Below, piece after piece: positions 37,989-48,270 of a stretch of DNA of 64,000 nucleotides (the stretch's first letter is position 1; the number at the start of each line of letters is the position of its first letter). Made by a program: the position numbers and the translations under genes. Origin of the DNA: Vibrio sp. SCSIO 43137 (GTDB lineage Bacteria > Pseudomonadota > Gammaproteobacteria > Enterobacterales > Vibrionaceae); NCBI RefSeq assembly GCF_028201475.1, contig NZ_CP116383.1, forward strand, positions 1 to 64,000. Reading direction: 5' to 3'. Below the pieces are notes generated by a model. That model saw only the letters and a list, made by a program, of their open reading frames with translations. It did not search any database and was not told the origin of the DNA.

Positions 37989-38375
37989 GTGTTCGATATC
38001 GGTTTTTGGGAACTGGTATTAATTTCTGTTGTAGGCTTGGTTGTTTTAGGACCTGAGCGATTACCTGTCGCCATTCGTAGTGTCTCTAAGTTTATTAGTG
38101 GCGCTAAAGCGATGGCAAATGGTGTGAAGGATGAACTTGCTCATGAACTTAAAGTTCAGGAGTTACAGGAAAATCTGAAGAAGGCGGAAAAAATGGGAAT
38201 GGAGGAGCTTGCTCCTGACCTGAAAGCTTCCGTCGAAGAGCTTAAGCAGGCTGCTGCTGATGTGCAAAGACCATTTGCAGAGGCTAGCCAGTCGCCTATC
38301 TCCGGAGAGAGTCAATCCGGAGATCAAGAGCCGAAAGCAGAAAGTAAATCCGAACAGAAAAAACCAGAATTATAG
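37989..38375 (+). CDS. tatB: Twin-arginine translocase subunit TatB
   Basis: TatB with TatC forms the receptor for twin-arginine signal peptides. The 128-residue protein has a membrane helix with the [21 protein letters not shown] signature, an amphipathic helix and an acidic tail. It starts with GTG at 37989, 3 bp after tatA. A terminator-like hairpin separates it from tatC. Confidence 0.95.
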   Translation: MFDIGFWELVLISVVGLVVLGPERLPVAIRSVSKFISGAKAMANGVKDELAHELKVQELQENLKKAEKMGMEELAPDLKASVEELKQAAADVQRPFAEASQSPISGESQSGDQEPKAESKSEQKKPEL

Positions 38376-38404
38376 GCAATGAACCTGTTCAGCCTATTTG
38401 CGAT

Positions 38405-38437
38405 AGAGCTGCCGTGTCTGCAGCTCTTTTTGTTTTT
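38405..38437 (+). terminator. Terminator-like hairpin between tatB and tatC
   Basis: AGAGCTGC pairs perfectly with GCAGCTCT across CGTGTCT, followed by TTTTGTTTTT. It is a full intrinsic terminator inside the tat operon and would lower tatC transcription relative to tatAB. Confidence 0.75.
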
Positions 38438-38451
38438 ACACGAGGTTAAGT

Positions 38452-39219
38452 ATGTCTTCAGTTGAGCAAACGCAGCCTTTAATTAGTCATCTTCTTGAAC
38501 TGCGCAATCGTCTGTTAAGGGCGATGCTGGCAGTTTTAGTTATTTTTATCGGACTAATTTATTTTGCCAACGATATCTATGAGTTTATTTCGTCTCCGTT
38601 AGTTGAGCGTCTGCCTGAAGGGGCAACAATGATTGCAACCGATGTTGCATCCCCTTTCTTTACTCCGTTAAAACTGACTTTGATCGCATCTATCTTTGTA
38701 GCGGTGCCGTTTATTCTTTATCAGGTGTGGGCGTTTGTCGCTCCCGGGCTGTATAAGCATGAACGTAAGCTAATTATGCCGCTGCTGTTTTCCAGCTCTT
38801 TGCTGTTTTATTGCGGTGTAGCATTTGCTTATTTTGTCGTATTTCCTCTGGTATTTGGCTTCTTTACCGCTATCTCCTTAGGCGGGGTAGAGTTTGCGAC
38901 CGATATCGCCAGCTACCTGGATTTTGTATTGGCGCTATTTTTGGCATTTGGCGTTGCCTTTGAAGTGCCGGTAGCCATTATTCTGCTTTGCTGGACTGGT
39001 GCAACGGATCCAAAATCGCTATCAGAAAAGCGGCCTTATATTGTTGTGGCTGCCTTTATCGTGGGTATGATGCTGACGCCTCCGGATATGATTTCTCAGA
39101 CGTTGCTGGCCATTCCGATGTGTTTACTGTTTGAAGTCGGACTCTTCTTTGCCCGTTTCTATACCAACAGAGATGAAGCAAGGGAAGAAGCAGATAAAGC
39201 GGAAGCAGAAGATAAGTAG
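38452..39219 (+). CDS. tatC: Twin-arginine translocase subunit TatC
   Basis: TatC is the six-helix inner-membrane core of the Tat receptor and binds the twin-arginine motif. The 255 residues begin with the conserved [15 protein letters not shown] and include [19 protein letters not shown] and the [15 protein letters not shown] region. GAGG precedes the ATG. A terminator-like element lies between tatB and tatC. Confidence 0.96.
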   Translation: MSSVEQTQPLISHLLELRNRLLRAMLAVLVIFIGLIYFANDIYEFISSPLVERLPEGATMIATDVASPFFTPLKLTLIASIFVAVPFILYQVWAFVAPGLYKHERKLIMPLLFSSSLLFYCGVAFAYFVVFPLVFGFFTAISLGGVEFATDIASYLDFVLALFLAFGVAFEVPVAIILLCWTGATDPKSLSEKRPYIVVAAFIVGMMLTPPDMISQTLLAIPMCLLFEVGLFFARFYTNRDEAREEADKAEAEDK

Positions 39220-39230
39220 AACTAAATTGA

Positions 39231-39256
39231 AAAAGGAGTCGAAAGACTCCTTTTTT
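39231..39256. terminator. Terminator between tatC and tatD
   Basis: AAAGGAGTC-GAAA-GACTCCTTT with T residues on the plus strand and AAAA on the other side serves both convergent genes. Confidence 0.85.
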
Positions 39257-39279
39257 GATGGCTATAGTTTTTTAGATGA

Positions 39280-40041
39280 CTATAGATTGAAAAGAGAGCG
39301 GGCATTTTCTGTTGTTATTTTATCGACTTCTGCCAGTTCAAGTTGTTTGAGCTCTGCCACTCTGGCAGCGACCAGTTCTGTATAAGCGGGTTCATTGCGC
39401 TTACCGCGGTGAGGAACCGGCGCAAGGTAAGGGCAGTCTGTTTCAAGTATCACCTGCTCTAAGTTCAGATAGGGGATTACCTTGTCCATGCCACCATTCT
39501 TAAAAGTAGAAACGCCGCCTAACCCTAAGTGAAAGCCCAGATCGGTAATGGCTTTAGCTTCATCAAGGGTGCCACCGAAACAGTGAAAAACGCCGCCCAG
39601 AGAGCCGTCTTGCTCATTCTTAAGCAAGGCTAATGTCTCTTCTATAGAGTCTCTGGTATGGATAACAACCGGAAGCTTTAGTTCTTTAGCCCAGTTAAGT
39701 TGAGTGACAAAGGCTTTCTCCTGCTCTGCGCGGAAAGTTTTGTCCCAGTATAGGTCGGTACCAATCTCACCAACGGCGATAAAGCTGTGCTTATCAAACC
39801 AGCTGTAAACCGTCGCTAGCTTCTGATCAACCGATGCATCCACATAACAGGGATGAAGCCCCATCATGGAACGGCAGACATCCGGATAGCGCTTTTCTGT
39901 ATTCAGCATAGGTTCGATTGAATCCAGATCGATATTTGGCATCAGAATTTGGTTTATGCCTTGTGACAATGCACGTTGAATCACTTCTTCTCGATCTTTG
40001 TCGAACTCTTCGGCATAAATATGGGCGTGAGTATCAATCAT
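39280..40041 (-). CDS. tatD: TatD-family metal-dependent hydrolase
   Basis: TatD is a metal-dependent TIM-barrel nuclease not required for Tat export. The 253 residues include the metal ligands DTHAH near the start, HTRDS, HCFGG and LETDCPYLAPVPHRGKRNEP. In E. coli tatD follows tatC in the same direction; here it is convergent to tatC, so it is outside the operon. The ribosome site is weak. Confidence 0.9.
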   Translation of the reverse strand: MIDTHAHIYAEEFDKDREEVIQRALSQGINQILMPNIDLDSIEPMLNTEKRYPDVCRSMMGLHPCYVDASVDQKLATVYSWFDKHSFIAVGEIGTDLYWDKTFRAEQEKAFVTQLNWAKELKLPVVIHTRDSIEETLALLKNEQDGSLGGVFHCFGGTLDEAKAITDLGFHLGLGGVSTFKNGGMDKVIPYLNLEQVILETDCPYLAPVPHRGKRNEPAYTELVAARVAELKQLELAEVDKITTENARSLFNL

Positions 40042-40150
40042 CTTTTTCTTTGAATTAGGGAGATTTAATAGGCTGAGTATATCCTGATTTTGTGCTCTAG
40101 AGAGAATTTCTGCTTTAATTCCCTCAACAGTTTTACTCTGGATGATATGA

Positions 40151-41224
<1,074 letters not shown>

Positions 41225-41252
41225 TCTCTGATCACCTGAACAGAGAAGCAAG

Positions 41253-41282
41253 AAGCTGGCAATAGATTGTCAGCTTTTTTAA
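41253..41282 (+). terminator. Terminator after hemB
   Basis: AAGCTGGCAAT pairs with ATTGTCAGCTT (one G-T pair), followed by a T run. Confidence 0.85.
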
Positions 41283-41311
41283 TGTATTGATTTTTATTGT
41301 TTTTTAAAATT

Positions 41312-41330
41312 AATGAGAATTTTTCTCAAT
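41312..41330. promoter_or_regulatory. Fur box 1 of ryhB
   Basis: AATGAGAATTTTTCTCAAT fits the Vibrio Fur consensus AATGAnAATnATTnTCATT with two mismatches. It lies just upstream of the ryhB -35. Confidence 0.75.
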
Positions 41331-41336
41331 TAGGGG

Positions 41337-41365
41337 TTGAATTCTAAATGAGAATGGTTATTATT
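41337..41365 (+). promoter_or_regulatory. ryhB promoter with overlapping Fur box 2
   Basis: TTGAAT (41337-41342) and TATTAT (41359-41364) are 16 bases apart. AATGAGAATGGTTATTATT at 41347-41365 is a second Fur box covering the spacer and -10, as expected for iron repression. Confidence 0.75.
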
Positions 41366-41370
41366 ACCTT

Positions 41371-41576
41371 GTCTTGAGGGATAAGTGAAAAGTAACAAGA
41401 GATTAGATATGACAGTCGTTAATCTCTTACCACTTGCACTAACACATTCTGAATGACACGACATTGCTCACATTGCTTCCAGTGTAATTAAGCTTTCGGG
41501 TAAGTGAACTTTTAACTAATGACATTTCACTTAACCTATTCAGGCTAGGCGACATCGAAAGGTGTCGCTTTCTTTT
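41371..41576 (+). ncRNA. ryhB: RyhB iron-responsive small RNA
   Basis: The segment CACGACATTGCTCACATTGC at 41457-41476, continuing TTCCAG, is the conserved RyhB core that pairs with target mRNAs for iron-using proteins. The RNA ends in a GCGACATC-GAAA-GGTGTCGC terminator with a T-rich tail at 41549-41576. The predicted length of about 206 nt fits the long Vibrio form rather than the 90-nt E. coli form. Two Fur boxes cover the promoter. The 5' end is inferred from the -10 position. Confidence 0.9.
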
Positions 41577-41788
41577 ATCTGAAATTCAGAAATTTCTTCT
41601 GTAAATCTCACCAGATTAAGTAACTAATAGATAGCATAGTAAGAATTTTTCCACATTACCTGATCATTTAAGGATCTTTTTAGAGTCAGTTTTCATTTGA
41701 TTAAGTTGTTGTTTTTACTGTGCTTGTCTCTTTGTGATCTTGAGTTGTTGACAAGTTTTAAGGGGTTGATCAGAAAATACAAACAGAC

Positions 41789-41797
41789 TTATCCACA
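41789..41797 (+). promoter_or_regulatory. Consensus DnaA box upstream of polA
   Basis: TTATCCACA is a perfect high-affinity DnaA box, about 120 bp before polA, and several GATC sites lie in the same 41660-41820 stretch. The rest of the 41577-41918 gap is AT-rich with no gene. Confidence 0.6.
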
Positions 41798-41918
41798 GAT
41801 AGGGTGTGAGATGATCTGCTGGTTTTAACCTATGATGAAATTCTCTCCTGATAGATTCTAAAGGCAGTTCATGGCATTCTAAGCAGATATTTTTGCTCAT
41901 CTTTGGACTGATTAACGC

Positions 41919-44699
41919 ATGGCAAGCATCCCTGAAAATCCACTTATATTAATTGACGGCTCATCTTATCTATACCGGGCTTTTCACGCCTACCCGGAAA
42001 CCATGAGTAATGGTGACATTCCTACCAATGCAGTTTATGGAGTAGTTAACATGCTTCGCAGTATGATGAGGCAGTTTTCCAGTGAGCGCATTGCCGTTAT
42101 TTTTGATGCTAAGGGAAAAACCTTCCGCGATGATATGTATCCGGAGTACAAAGCTAACCGCCCGCCGATGCCTGATGATCTGCGTTGTCAAATAGAGCCG
42201 TTACATAATGTGATTAAGGCGATGGGGCTGCCACTTATCTCTATTCCGGGTGTAGAGGCTGATGATGTTATCGGAACTCTCGCTGCTCAGGCATCTAAAG
42301 CAGGAATGCCGGTGCTTATCAGTACTGGTGATAAGGATATGGCACAGCTGGTTGATGACAATATTACCCTGATCAATACCATGACAGATGTTGTTATGGA
42401 CAGAGAAGGGGTTGTAGAAAAATTTGGTATTCCTCCAGAGCTGATTATCGACTATCTGGCTCTGATGGGAGATAAGGTTGATAATATTCCGGGTGTACCG
42501 GGAGTGGGTAATAAAACCGCCACGGCGTTACTTCAGGGTATTGGTAGCCTGGAGAAAATCTACGCTAATCTGGACGATATTGCTCCATTGGGCTTCCGTG
42601 GTTCAAAAACCATGTCTAAAAAGCTGGTGGAAAACAGAGAAAATGCATTCCTCTCTTATGAACTGGCAACCATTAAACTGGATGTTGAGCTGGAACAGTC
42701 GGCAGATAGCCTGATTAAGAGCACTCCTGACAAAGATGAGTTGATTAAACTCTATGGTCAGCTGGTATTTAAATCCTGGCTGAATGAGCTTCTGGAAGGC
42801 GGAAACGGAGAAGTTGAGGCTGACGAAAAGTCAGGCAGAGCTTCTGCAAAACCAGCCGAAGCTGATCATAGTGCAGTGACGATCGACAGAAGCCAGTATC
42901 AGACCATTCTGGATGAAGCACAATTTGATGAGTGGCTTGAAAAGCTAAAAGCTTCTGAGCTATTTGCCTTCGATACTGAAACCGACAATTTAGACTATAT
43001 GGTAGCTAACTTAGTTGGTGTTTCCTTTGCCGTAGAAGAAGGCGTGGCTGCTTATGTGCCTGTCGCACATGACTACCTTGATGCGCCTCAGCAGTTAAGC
43101 AGAGAGTGGGTGCTAGATAAACTAAAACCGATACTGGAAGACGAGAATCAGGCCAAAGTCGGACAAAACCTTAAGTATGATGCCAGTGTGCTTGCCCGCT
43201 ATGGCATTGAGATGAAAGGTATTAAACACGATACCATGCTGGCTTCTTACGTTTATAACAGCGTTGGCGGTAAGCATGATATGGACAGTCTGGCGTTACG
43301 CTTCCTGCAACATAGCTGCATCTCATTTGAAAGTGTGGCCGGCAAAGGTAAAAAGCAGCTGACTTTCAACCAGATTGACCTTGAGCAGGCGTCGCCATAT
43401 GCCGCTGAGGACGCTGATGTTACCTTGAGGCTGCATAATCGTATTCAGTCTTATCTGGAAGGTGATGAGAAGCTGACCTCTGTCTACAAAGAGATAGAGA
43501 TGCCTCTGGTACCGGTACTATCGAGAATTGAGAGAACAGGGGTACTTATCGATGATATGTTGCTCTCAGCTCAGTCTCAGGAGATTGCAGCCCGTCTGGA
43601 TAAGCTGGAACAGGAAGCCTACGAAATCGCCGGGGAAACATTTAACCTGAGTTCACCTAAGCAGCTTCAGGCTATTTTGTTCGAAAAAATGGAGCTACCG
43701 GTGATCAAGAAAACCCCTTCAGGCGCTCCTTCAACCAATGAAGAAGTTCTGCAGGAACTGGCTCTTGATTACCCTCTGCCAAAGAGAATTCTTGAGTATC
43801 GCGGACTGGCGAAGCTTAAATCTACCTATACCGATAAACTTCCTAAGATGATTAACCCGGAAACGGGCCGTGTTCATACCTCTTATCATCAGGGAGTCAC
43901 TGCGACCGGCCGCTTGTCTTCTACCGATCCAAACCTGCAGAACATTCCGATCCGTAATGAAGAAGGGCGTAGAATACGTCAGGCATTTATTGCACCTCAC
44001 GGATGGAAGATTCTGGCAGTCGACTACTCTCAGATCGAGCTGAGAATTATGGCGCACCTGTCTGGTGATCAGGCTCTTTTGGATGCCTTTAAACACGGTA
44101 AAGATATTCACGCTGCTACAGCTGCTGAGATTTTGGGTGTGGACATAGAGAGTGTCAGTAGTGAGCAAAGACGCAGGGCTAAGGCAATTAACTTTGGTTT
44201 GATCTACGGAATGAGCGCATTTGGTCTCGCCAAGCAACTGGGCATTCCGCGTCATGAAGCTCAGTCATACATGGATACCTATTTTGAGCGTTATCCGGGC
44301 GTACTTCAGTACATGGAAGACACCCGTGCACAGGCGTCAGAGAAAGGCTATGTAGAGACGTTATTTGGCCGTAAGCTGCACCTTCCTGAGATTAAGTCGA
44401 GAAATGGTATGCGCCGGAAAGCAGCAGAACGGGCAGCAATTAACGCCCCTATGCAGGGAACGGCGGCAGATATTATTAAGAAAGCCATGCTGCTGGTGGA
44501 TAAGTGGGTGCAGAAAGAAGGTAGAGATAAAGTCCGTCTGCTGATGCAGGTACACGATGAATTAGTATTTGAAGTTGAAGAGTCCTGTTTGGCCGAAACT
44601 GAAATAAAAATACAGGAAATAATGCAATCTGCAGCAGAAATTGCCGTTCCTCTGGTTGCTGATGCAGGTCATGGTGATAACTGGGATCAGGCACACTAA
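41919..44699 (+). CDS. polA: DNA polymerase I
   Basis: Pol I repairs gaps and removes Okazaki primers. The 926 residues contain the 5'-3' exonuclease (about 1-290), an intact 3'-5' proofreading domain with [13 protein letters not shown] near 347, and the polymerase domain with motif [18 protein letters not shown], motif [20 protein letters not shown] and motif [11 protein letters not shown]. The ATG at 41919 gives [21 protein letters not shown] DnaA box lies upstream, and spf follows downstream as in E. coli. Confidence 0.98.
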   Translation: MASIPENPLILIDGSSYLYRAFHAYPETMSNGDIPTNAVYGVVNMLRSMMRQFSSERIAVIFDAKGKTFRDDMYPEYKANRPPMPDDLRCQIEPLHNVIKAMGLPLISIPGVEADDVIGTLAAQASKAGMPVLISTGDKDMAQLVDDNITLINTMTDVVMDREGVVEKFGIPPELIIDYLALMGDKVDNIPGVPGVGNKTATALLQGIGSLEKIYANLDDIAPLGFRGSKTMSKKLVENRENAFLSYELATIKLDVELEQSADSLIKSTPDKDELIKLYGQLVFKSWLNELLEGGNGEVEADEKSGRASAKPAEADHSAVTIDRSQYQTILDEAQFDEWLEKLKASELFAFDTETDNLDYMVANLVGVSFAVEEGVAAYVPVAHDYLDAPQQLSREWVLDKLKPILEDENQAKVGQNLKYDASVLARYGIEMKGIKHDTMLASYVYNSVGGKHDMDSLALRFLQHSCISFESVAGKGKKQLTFNQIDLEQASPYAAEDADVTLRLHNRIQSYLEGDEKLTSVYKEIEMPLVPVLSRIERTGVLIDDMLLSAQSQEIAARLDKLEQEAYEIAGETFNLSSPKQLQAILFEKMELPVIKKTPSGAPSTNEEVLQELALDYPLPKRILEYRGLAKLKSTYTDKLPKMINPETGRVHTSYHQGVTATGRLSSTDPNLQNIPIRNEEGRRIRQAFIAPHGWKILAVDYSQIELRIMAHLSGDQALLDAFKHGKDIHAATAAEILGVDIESVSSEQRRRAKAINFGLIYGMSAFGLAKQLGIPRHEAQSYMDTYFERYPGVLQYMEDTRAQASEKGYVETLFGRKLHLPEIKSRNGMRRKAAERAAINAPMQGTAADIIKKAMLLVDKWVQKEGRDKVRLLMQVHDELVFEVEESCLAETEIKIQEIMQSAAEIAVPLVADAGHGDNWDQAH

Positions 44700-44732
44700 A
44701 CACTTTTCGATTAAAAATGTGAAAATTTCATG

Positions 44733-44762
44733 AGCCAGCGCACACTAGCTGGCTTTTTTTTT
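44733..44762 (+). terminator. Terminator after polA
   Basis: AGCCAGC pairs with GCTGGCT across an eight-base loop, followed by a long T run. Confidence 0.85.
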
Positions 44763-44777
44763 AACTTAATAAAGTAA

Positions 44778-44793
44778 TGTGACTTCAGTCACT
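44778..44793. promoter_or_regulatory. CRP-like site upstream of spf
   Basis: TGTGACTTCAGTCACT matches TGTGA-N6-TCACA except for the last base. Spot 42 is repressed by cAMP-CRP in E. coli; the site here is about 90 bp before the RNA start. Confidence 0.5.
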
Positions 44794-44874
44794 TATGTAC
44801 TTTATCGAAAATAAAGTGAAAAAAAACTACAAAAACGGTTTCCAATTTCGATCAATTGTTGTACATTAACTCTC

Positions 44875-44980
44875 GTAGGGTACAGAGGTAAGATGTTCTA
44901 TCTTTCAGACCTTTTGTTTCACGTTATTGGATTAGGCTAATTCAGCCGCCCCAGTCAGTATTTGACTGGGGCGTTTTTTC
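44875..44980 (+). ncRNA. spf: Spot 42 small RNA
   Basis: The 5' half, GTAGGGTACAGAGGTAAGAT and the following bases to CAGACCTTTT, is nearly identical to E. coli Spot 42. The 3' terminator CGCCCCAGTCA...TGACTGGGGCG with a T run is also conserved. The RNA is about 106 nt, located downstream of polA as in E. coli. It acts with Hfq on sugar-use and central-metabolism mRNAs under glucose control. Confidence 0.95.
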
Positions 44981-45419
44981 TTGTGGCAAAGAAAATTTTC
45001 CCTCTCTTGTTTCTCATATCAATAAATTAAAGTAACTTATTGTTATTCAAGATCTAAATTATCTTTTAGTTCATAACTAGCTCAGTCTGCTTCCCGGTTG
45101 CTAATACAGGTTCCACTGCAGTTTTATCTATCAAACCGCTGAGGGTTTCTGAAAAAGCTCAGCTAAAATTCAGCACAGCTTTTTAGAAAACAATCTGGTA
45201 ATAAAACTGTAATTAAATTTTCAATCTGTAATTTTTATTCTTCACAAATATGATTCTTTTTAAAAAGAAAAAAATGACGTAAATAAGAAGGTGAAGTGGA
45301 TTCAACCTGTTGTTTTGTATGGTTATTGAAACTTGAAGGTAAAGAGTGAAAGGAAGTTATGGCAAAAGGGAAGGGTCAACAAGCTTGAGTTTTATCAGTA
45401 AATCATGAATGATCCGACC
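44981..45419. other. AT-rich intergenic region between spf and the next sRNA candidate
   Basis: No convincing gene. A nine-residue frame, MAKGKGQQA, at 45359-45388 has AGGAAG upstream but is too short to call. AAAAAGCT and AGCTTTTT form an inverted repeat near 45152-45184. Confidence 0.4.
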
Positions 45420-45479
45420 AATAATAATAAATACTAAAATTCTCTCCCGTTTACCCCACCGGAATGGTGGGGATTTTTA
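45420..45479 (+). ncRNA. Candidate small RNA between spf and engB
   Basis: CCCCACC-GGAAT-GGTGGGG-ATTTTTAT (45454-45479) is an intrinsic terminator on the plus strand with no plus gene before it. TTGAGT (45385-45390) and AATGAT (45408-45413), 17 bases apart, would start an RNA of about 60 nt. I recall a short Vibrionaceae sRNA described in this interval (VSsrna24 of Aliivibrio); identity is not verified. The terminator could also serve engB read in the other direction only weakly, since T residues are on the plus side. Confidence 0.5.
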
Positions 45480-45495
45480 TATCTGCTGTCAGGCT

Positions 45496-46149
45496 TTAGG
45501 CTTCGTCATCAGTATCTGAGACTTCTTCTTCCGCTTCCATAGTGAAGGCAGGAGCAAACCAGCCATCCAGTTTGCGTCTTAATTGATCGACGCCTATGCC
45601 TTTCAGGGAAGAGAACACATCAACAGACACATCACCGCCAAAGGCCAGTGAAGCTTCACGGATTTTCAATAACTGAGCTTTTCTCGCCCCGCTTTTAAGC
45701 TTATCCGCTTTGGTCAGCAGAACCTGTACCGGAATATCAGACTCTATCGCCCAGTAAATAAGCTGCTGATCGAGATCTTTCATTGGGTGACGGATATCCA
45801 TCAGTACCACTAAACCTTTCAGACATTCGCGTTTTTGCAGGTACTCTCCCAGAGATTTCTGCCACTTCTTTTTCATCTCCAGAGGAACCTGAGCAAAGCC
45901 GTATCCCGGTAGATCCACTATGTGACAGTTCTCATCAACTTTGAACAGGTTGATAAGCTGAGTACGCCCGGGCGTTTTACTGGTTTTGGCTAAACTTCTC
46001 TGATTAGTCAGTCGGTTAAGTGCGCTGGATTTTCCCGCATTTGAGCGTCCTGCAAACGCAATTTCGATTCCTTGGTCTTCTGGTAAGTGACGAATATCTG
46101 GTGCACTGGTGATGAAATGCGTATTTTGATAATGTATTTTGACGCTCAA
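45496..46149 (-). CDS. engB: Ribosome biogenesis GTP-binding protein YsxC/EngB
   Basis: EngB is an essential GTPase for large ribosomal subunit assembly. The G motifs are [12 protein letters not shown] (G1), TPGRTQ (G2), DLPGYG (G3) and TKAD (G4). The start is placed at TTG 46149 because GGAG lies 6 bp upstream and [12 protein letters not shown] aligns with relatives; an ATG at 46161 has no ribosome site. This gives 217 residues, with an acidic tail [13 protein letters not shown]. Confidence 0.94.
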   Translation of the reverse strand: MSVKIHYQNTHFITSAPDIRHLPEDQGIEIAFAGRSNAGKSSALNRLTNQRSLAKTSKTPGRTQLINLFKVDENCHIVDLPGYGFAQVPLEMKKKWQKSLGEYLQKRECLKGLVVLMDIRHPMKDLDQQLIYWAIESDIPVQVLLTKADKLKSGARKAQLLKIREASLAFGGDVSVDVFSSLKGIGVDQLRRKLDGWFAPAFTMEAEEEVSDTDDEA

Positions 46150-46356
46150 TGTTAACTCCATCTGACTTTATGTAGTCAGTTGATTGCTTTTTTGTTAAAT
46201 TGTGTAAAATAACCGTGGAAGGTAATAAAGTCACCTATTGTATCACGCTATAACAAGAATACGTGGTTCTGGAAGCTTAAAGGTTTATTTATTTATGCCG
46301 GGCTATTTTAGCCGGTTTAGATATGATTCAAACCCTCATAATTATAATGGAATGTC

Positions 46357-46974
46357 ATGAAAAAATTAGCGCTAATCTTGGGGCTGTTCGCCAGCTTCTC
46401 TGTTTGGGCCCAAGGTAATATTGAAGCTGGTAAAGCGAAGTCCATCACCTGTGCAGCATGTCATACAGCGACAGGCAACAGTTTAATCACACAGTATCCA
46501 AAAATTGCAGGTCAGCACGCTACTTATCTGGCTAAACAGCTTAAAGATCTGAAGCTGGGCGCCACTTCTGGTGGTAAGAAAGGTCGCTATGACCCAGTTA
46601 TGAGCCCGATGGCTGTGGCTCTTACTGAGCAGGATATGAAAGATTTGGGTGCATATTACGCCTCTCTGCCGATTTCCGATAACTCAACACCGGAAGATGT
46701 TGTAGAGCAAGGCAAAGTGCTTTATCTCTCTGGTGATGCTGAGAGAGGCCTTACAGCATGTGTTGCTTGTCACGGCCCACGCGGAAACGGTACTGAATTA
46801 TCTGGTTTCCCGAAAATCTCCGGCCAGCACGCAGACTACATCAAGATACAGCTTGATAAATTTAAGTCTGGCAGCAGAAATAATGACTTGAATGCAATGA
46901 TGCGAGATATCGCTGCACTTCTTACTGAAGAAGAGATCGATACACTTTCTAAGTACGTTGGCGGTCTGCACTAA
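46357..46974 (+). CDS. Dihaem cytochrome c4-like protein
   Basis: This 205-residue periplasmic protein has an N-terminal signal peptide (MKKLALILGLFASFSVWAQG) and two class I haem sites, ITCAACHTATG and TACVACHGPRG, each CxxCH. The duplicated arrangement, with KISGQHA repeated, fits cytochrome c4, an electron donor to terminal oxidases or reductases. It is divergent from engB and ends at a strong terminator. Confidence 0.93.
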   Translation: MKKLALILGLFASFSVWAQGNIEAGKAKSITCAACHTATGNSLITQYPKIAGQHATYLAKQLKDLKLGATSGGKKGRYDPVMSPMAVALTEQDMKDLGAYYASLPISDNSTPEDVVEQGKVLYLSGDAERGLTACVACHGPRGNGTELSGFPKISGQHADYIKIQLDKFKSGSRNNDLNAMMRDIAALLTEEEIDTLSKYVGGLH

Positions 46975-46999
46975 GCTAGCCCCTATCTGATTAAGTCTT

Positions 47000-47034
47000 A
47001 TCACCGCAGAGTATGCTACTTTGCGGTGATTTTT
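47000..47034 (+). terminator. Terminator after the cytochrome c4 gene
   Basis: ATCACCGCA pairs with TGCGGTGAT, extended by AGTA/TACT inside, followed by TTTTTG. Confidence 0.85.
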
Positions 47035-47088
47035 GCTGTCTGATTACCTGCCTGCATTTCCTACCTCTGTCTGTTTTGCCTCTGCGTT

Positions 47089-47094
47089 TGTAAG
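47089..47094 (+). promoter_or_regulatory. Possible GacA/UvrY/VarA half-site
   Basis: TGTAAG followed by AGATC resembles the left half of the TGTAAG-N6-CTTACA box that VarA/UvrY uses to activate csr sRNA genes. It lies about 140 bp upstream of the predicted RNA start; the right half is not conserved. Confidence 0.35.
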
Positions 47095-47228
47095 AGATCG
47101 CCCATTTCTTCTACCAAACCATCTTCCTAACTGTATGAATTGTAACTAGAGTAAAAAATTGCTCTGAAAATTTGGCAATGTGTGATCTGCGCTGGTTGAT
47201 GATTCATCTGACAGGTGTAGATTATTGT

Positions 47229-47520
47229 CTCAAGGCAGGATGCCTTAAGTAACAAAATTTGAGTAAGCTGGGAGCTTGCTGAACATGGATGGTTGTCTGG
47301 TCTTGCGGAAGAGACATGAAAAGGAACCGGGCTCAGGGAGAGCTTTGTAACTGGATGTTAGAAATGGATAGCCAAAACTCATCAGGATGATGGCTAACGA
47401 GAACCGGCACGGAAAGCAGTAAAAACATACGGAAATTTGTGACTGTTCATAATTAGCAACACAATTTTTTCGCCATTCATGGCAAATTGGAAGCGATAGA
47501 TATTCTGTCGCTTTTTTTAT
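47229..47520 (+). ncRNA. CsrB-family small RNA (CsrA-sequestering)
   Basis: About 290 nt contain twelve GGA triplets, several in hairpin loops: AAGGC-AGGAT-GCCTT, AAGC-TGGGA-GCTT and CATC-AGGAT-GATG. This is the architecture of CsrB/CsrC RNAs that titrate CsrA. The stretch GAGAACCGG also occurs in E. coli CsrB. TTGATG and TAGATT (47196-47223) form a promoter, and AGCGATA/TGTCGCT plus T7 (47492-47520) the terminator. Vibrios carry several such RNAs; I cannot say which one this is. Confidence 0.75.
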
Positions 47521-47631
47521 TTGTTCAATTCCCCCTTTAATACAGCACTAGTAACCACTGAATATGAGAGTTCAGTTTTACTCCAATTCCGCTTTCTGGT
47601 ATGTTTCGCATCCCTATTAGAGGATGTATTT

Positions 47632-48270
47632 ATGCTTGTCTGCCCTTTATGTAAGCACTCCCATATCCGGCCATACCATCAGGATAAACGAAGGCACTAT
47701 CTGCAGTGTTCCCGTTGTGAACTAGTGTTTGTGCCTGAGGATGAGCGCTTAGCAGCAGAGGCGGAAAAAGCCATTTACGACCAACATGAAAACGACCCGA
47801 ATGATCAGGGCTACCGTCGGTTTTTATCGCGGTTTGCTTCTCCTCTGCTTGAGAGGCTGGAGCCTGAATCGACAGGGCTGGATTTTGGATGTGGCCCGGG
47901 ACCGACGCTATCATTGATGTTAGAGGAAGCGGGGCACAGGACAGAGTTATACGATCTGTTCTACTACCCAGATAATGGGGTATTAGAAAGTCGATATGAT
48001 TTTGTTACCGCCACAGAGGTTATAGAGCATCTCTATACGCCGGACAGAGTGTGGCAACAATGGTTAAATTTAGTTAAACCGGGTGGCTGGCTGGGCATAA
48101 TGACCAAGCTGGTTAAAGATGTAGAAGCATTTTCAGGCTGGCATTATAAAAATGACCAGACCCATGTTTGCTTCTATAGTCAGGCGACATTTCGCTACCT
48201 GGCCGGGCGCGATAAGCTTGAACTAGAATTTATTGGAAATGATGTAATTTTACTGAGGAAACCCCAGTAA
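47632..48270 (+). CDS. Class I SAM-dependent methyltransferase
   Basis: This 212-residue protein begins with a four-cysteine zinc-ribbon-like segment (CPLC and CSRC, about residues 3-32), then a Rossmann methyltransferase with motif I LDFGCGPGPTLSLML near 85 and TATEVIEHL near 128. GAGGAT precedes the ATG at 47632; upstream codons to 47521 overlap the csr terminator. It shares one base with yihI (TAATG), so it is probably cotranscribed with yihI. The substrate is unknown. Confidence 0.85.
   Translation: MLVCPLCKHSHIRPYHQDKRRHYLQCSRCELVFVPEDERLAAEAEKAIYDQHENDPNDQGYRRFLSRFASPLLERLEPESTGLDFGCGPGPTLSLMLEEAGHRTELYDLFYYPDNGVLESRYDFVTATEVIEHLYTPDRVWQQWLNLVKPGGWLGIMTKLVKDVEAFSGWHYKNDQTHVCFYSQATFRYLAGRDKLELEFIGNDVILLRKPQ

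Noticed and set aside
45359..45388. Nine-residue frame MAKGKGQQA with AGGAAG upstream
   Set aside because: Too short to support without conservation or ribosome profiling; noted only as part of the spf-engB gap.
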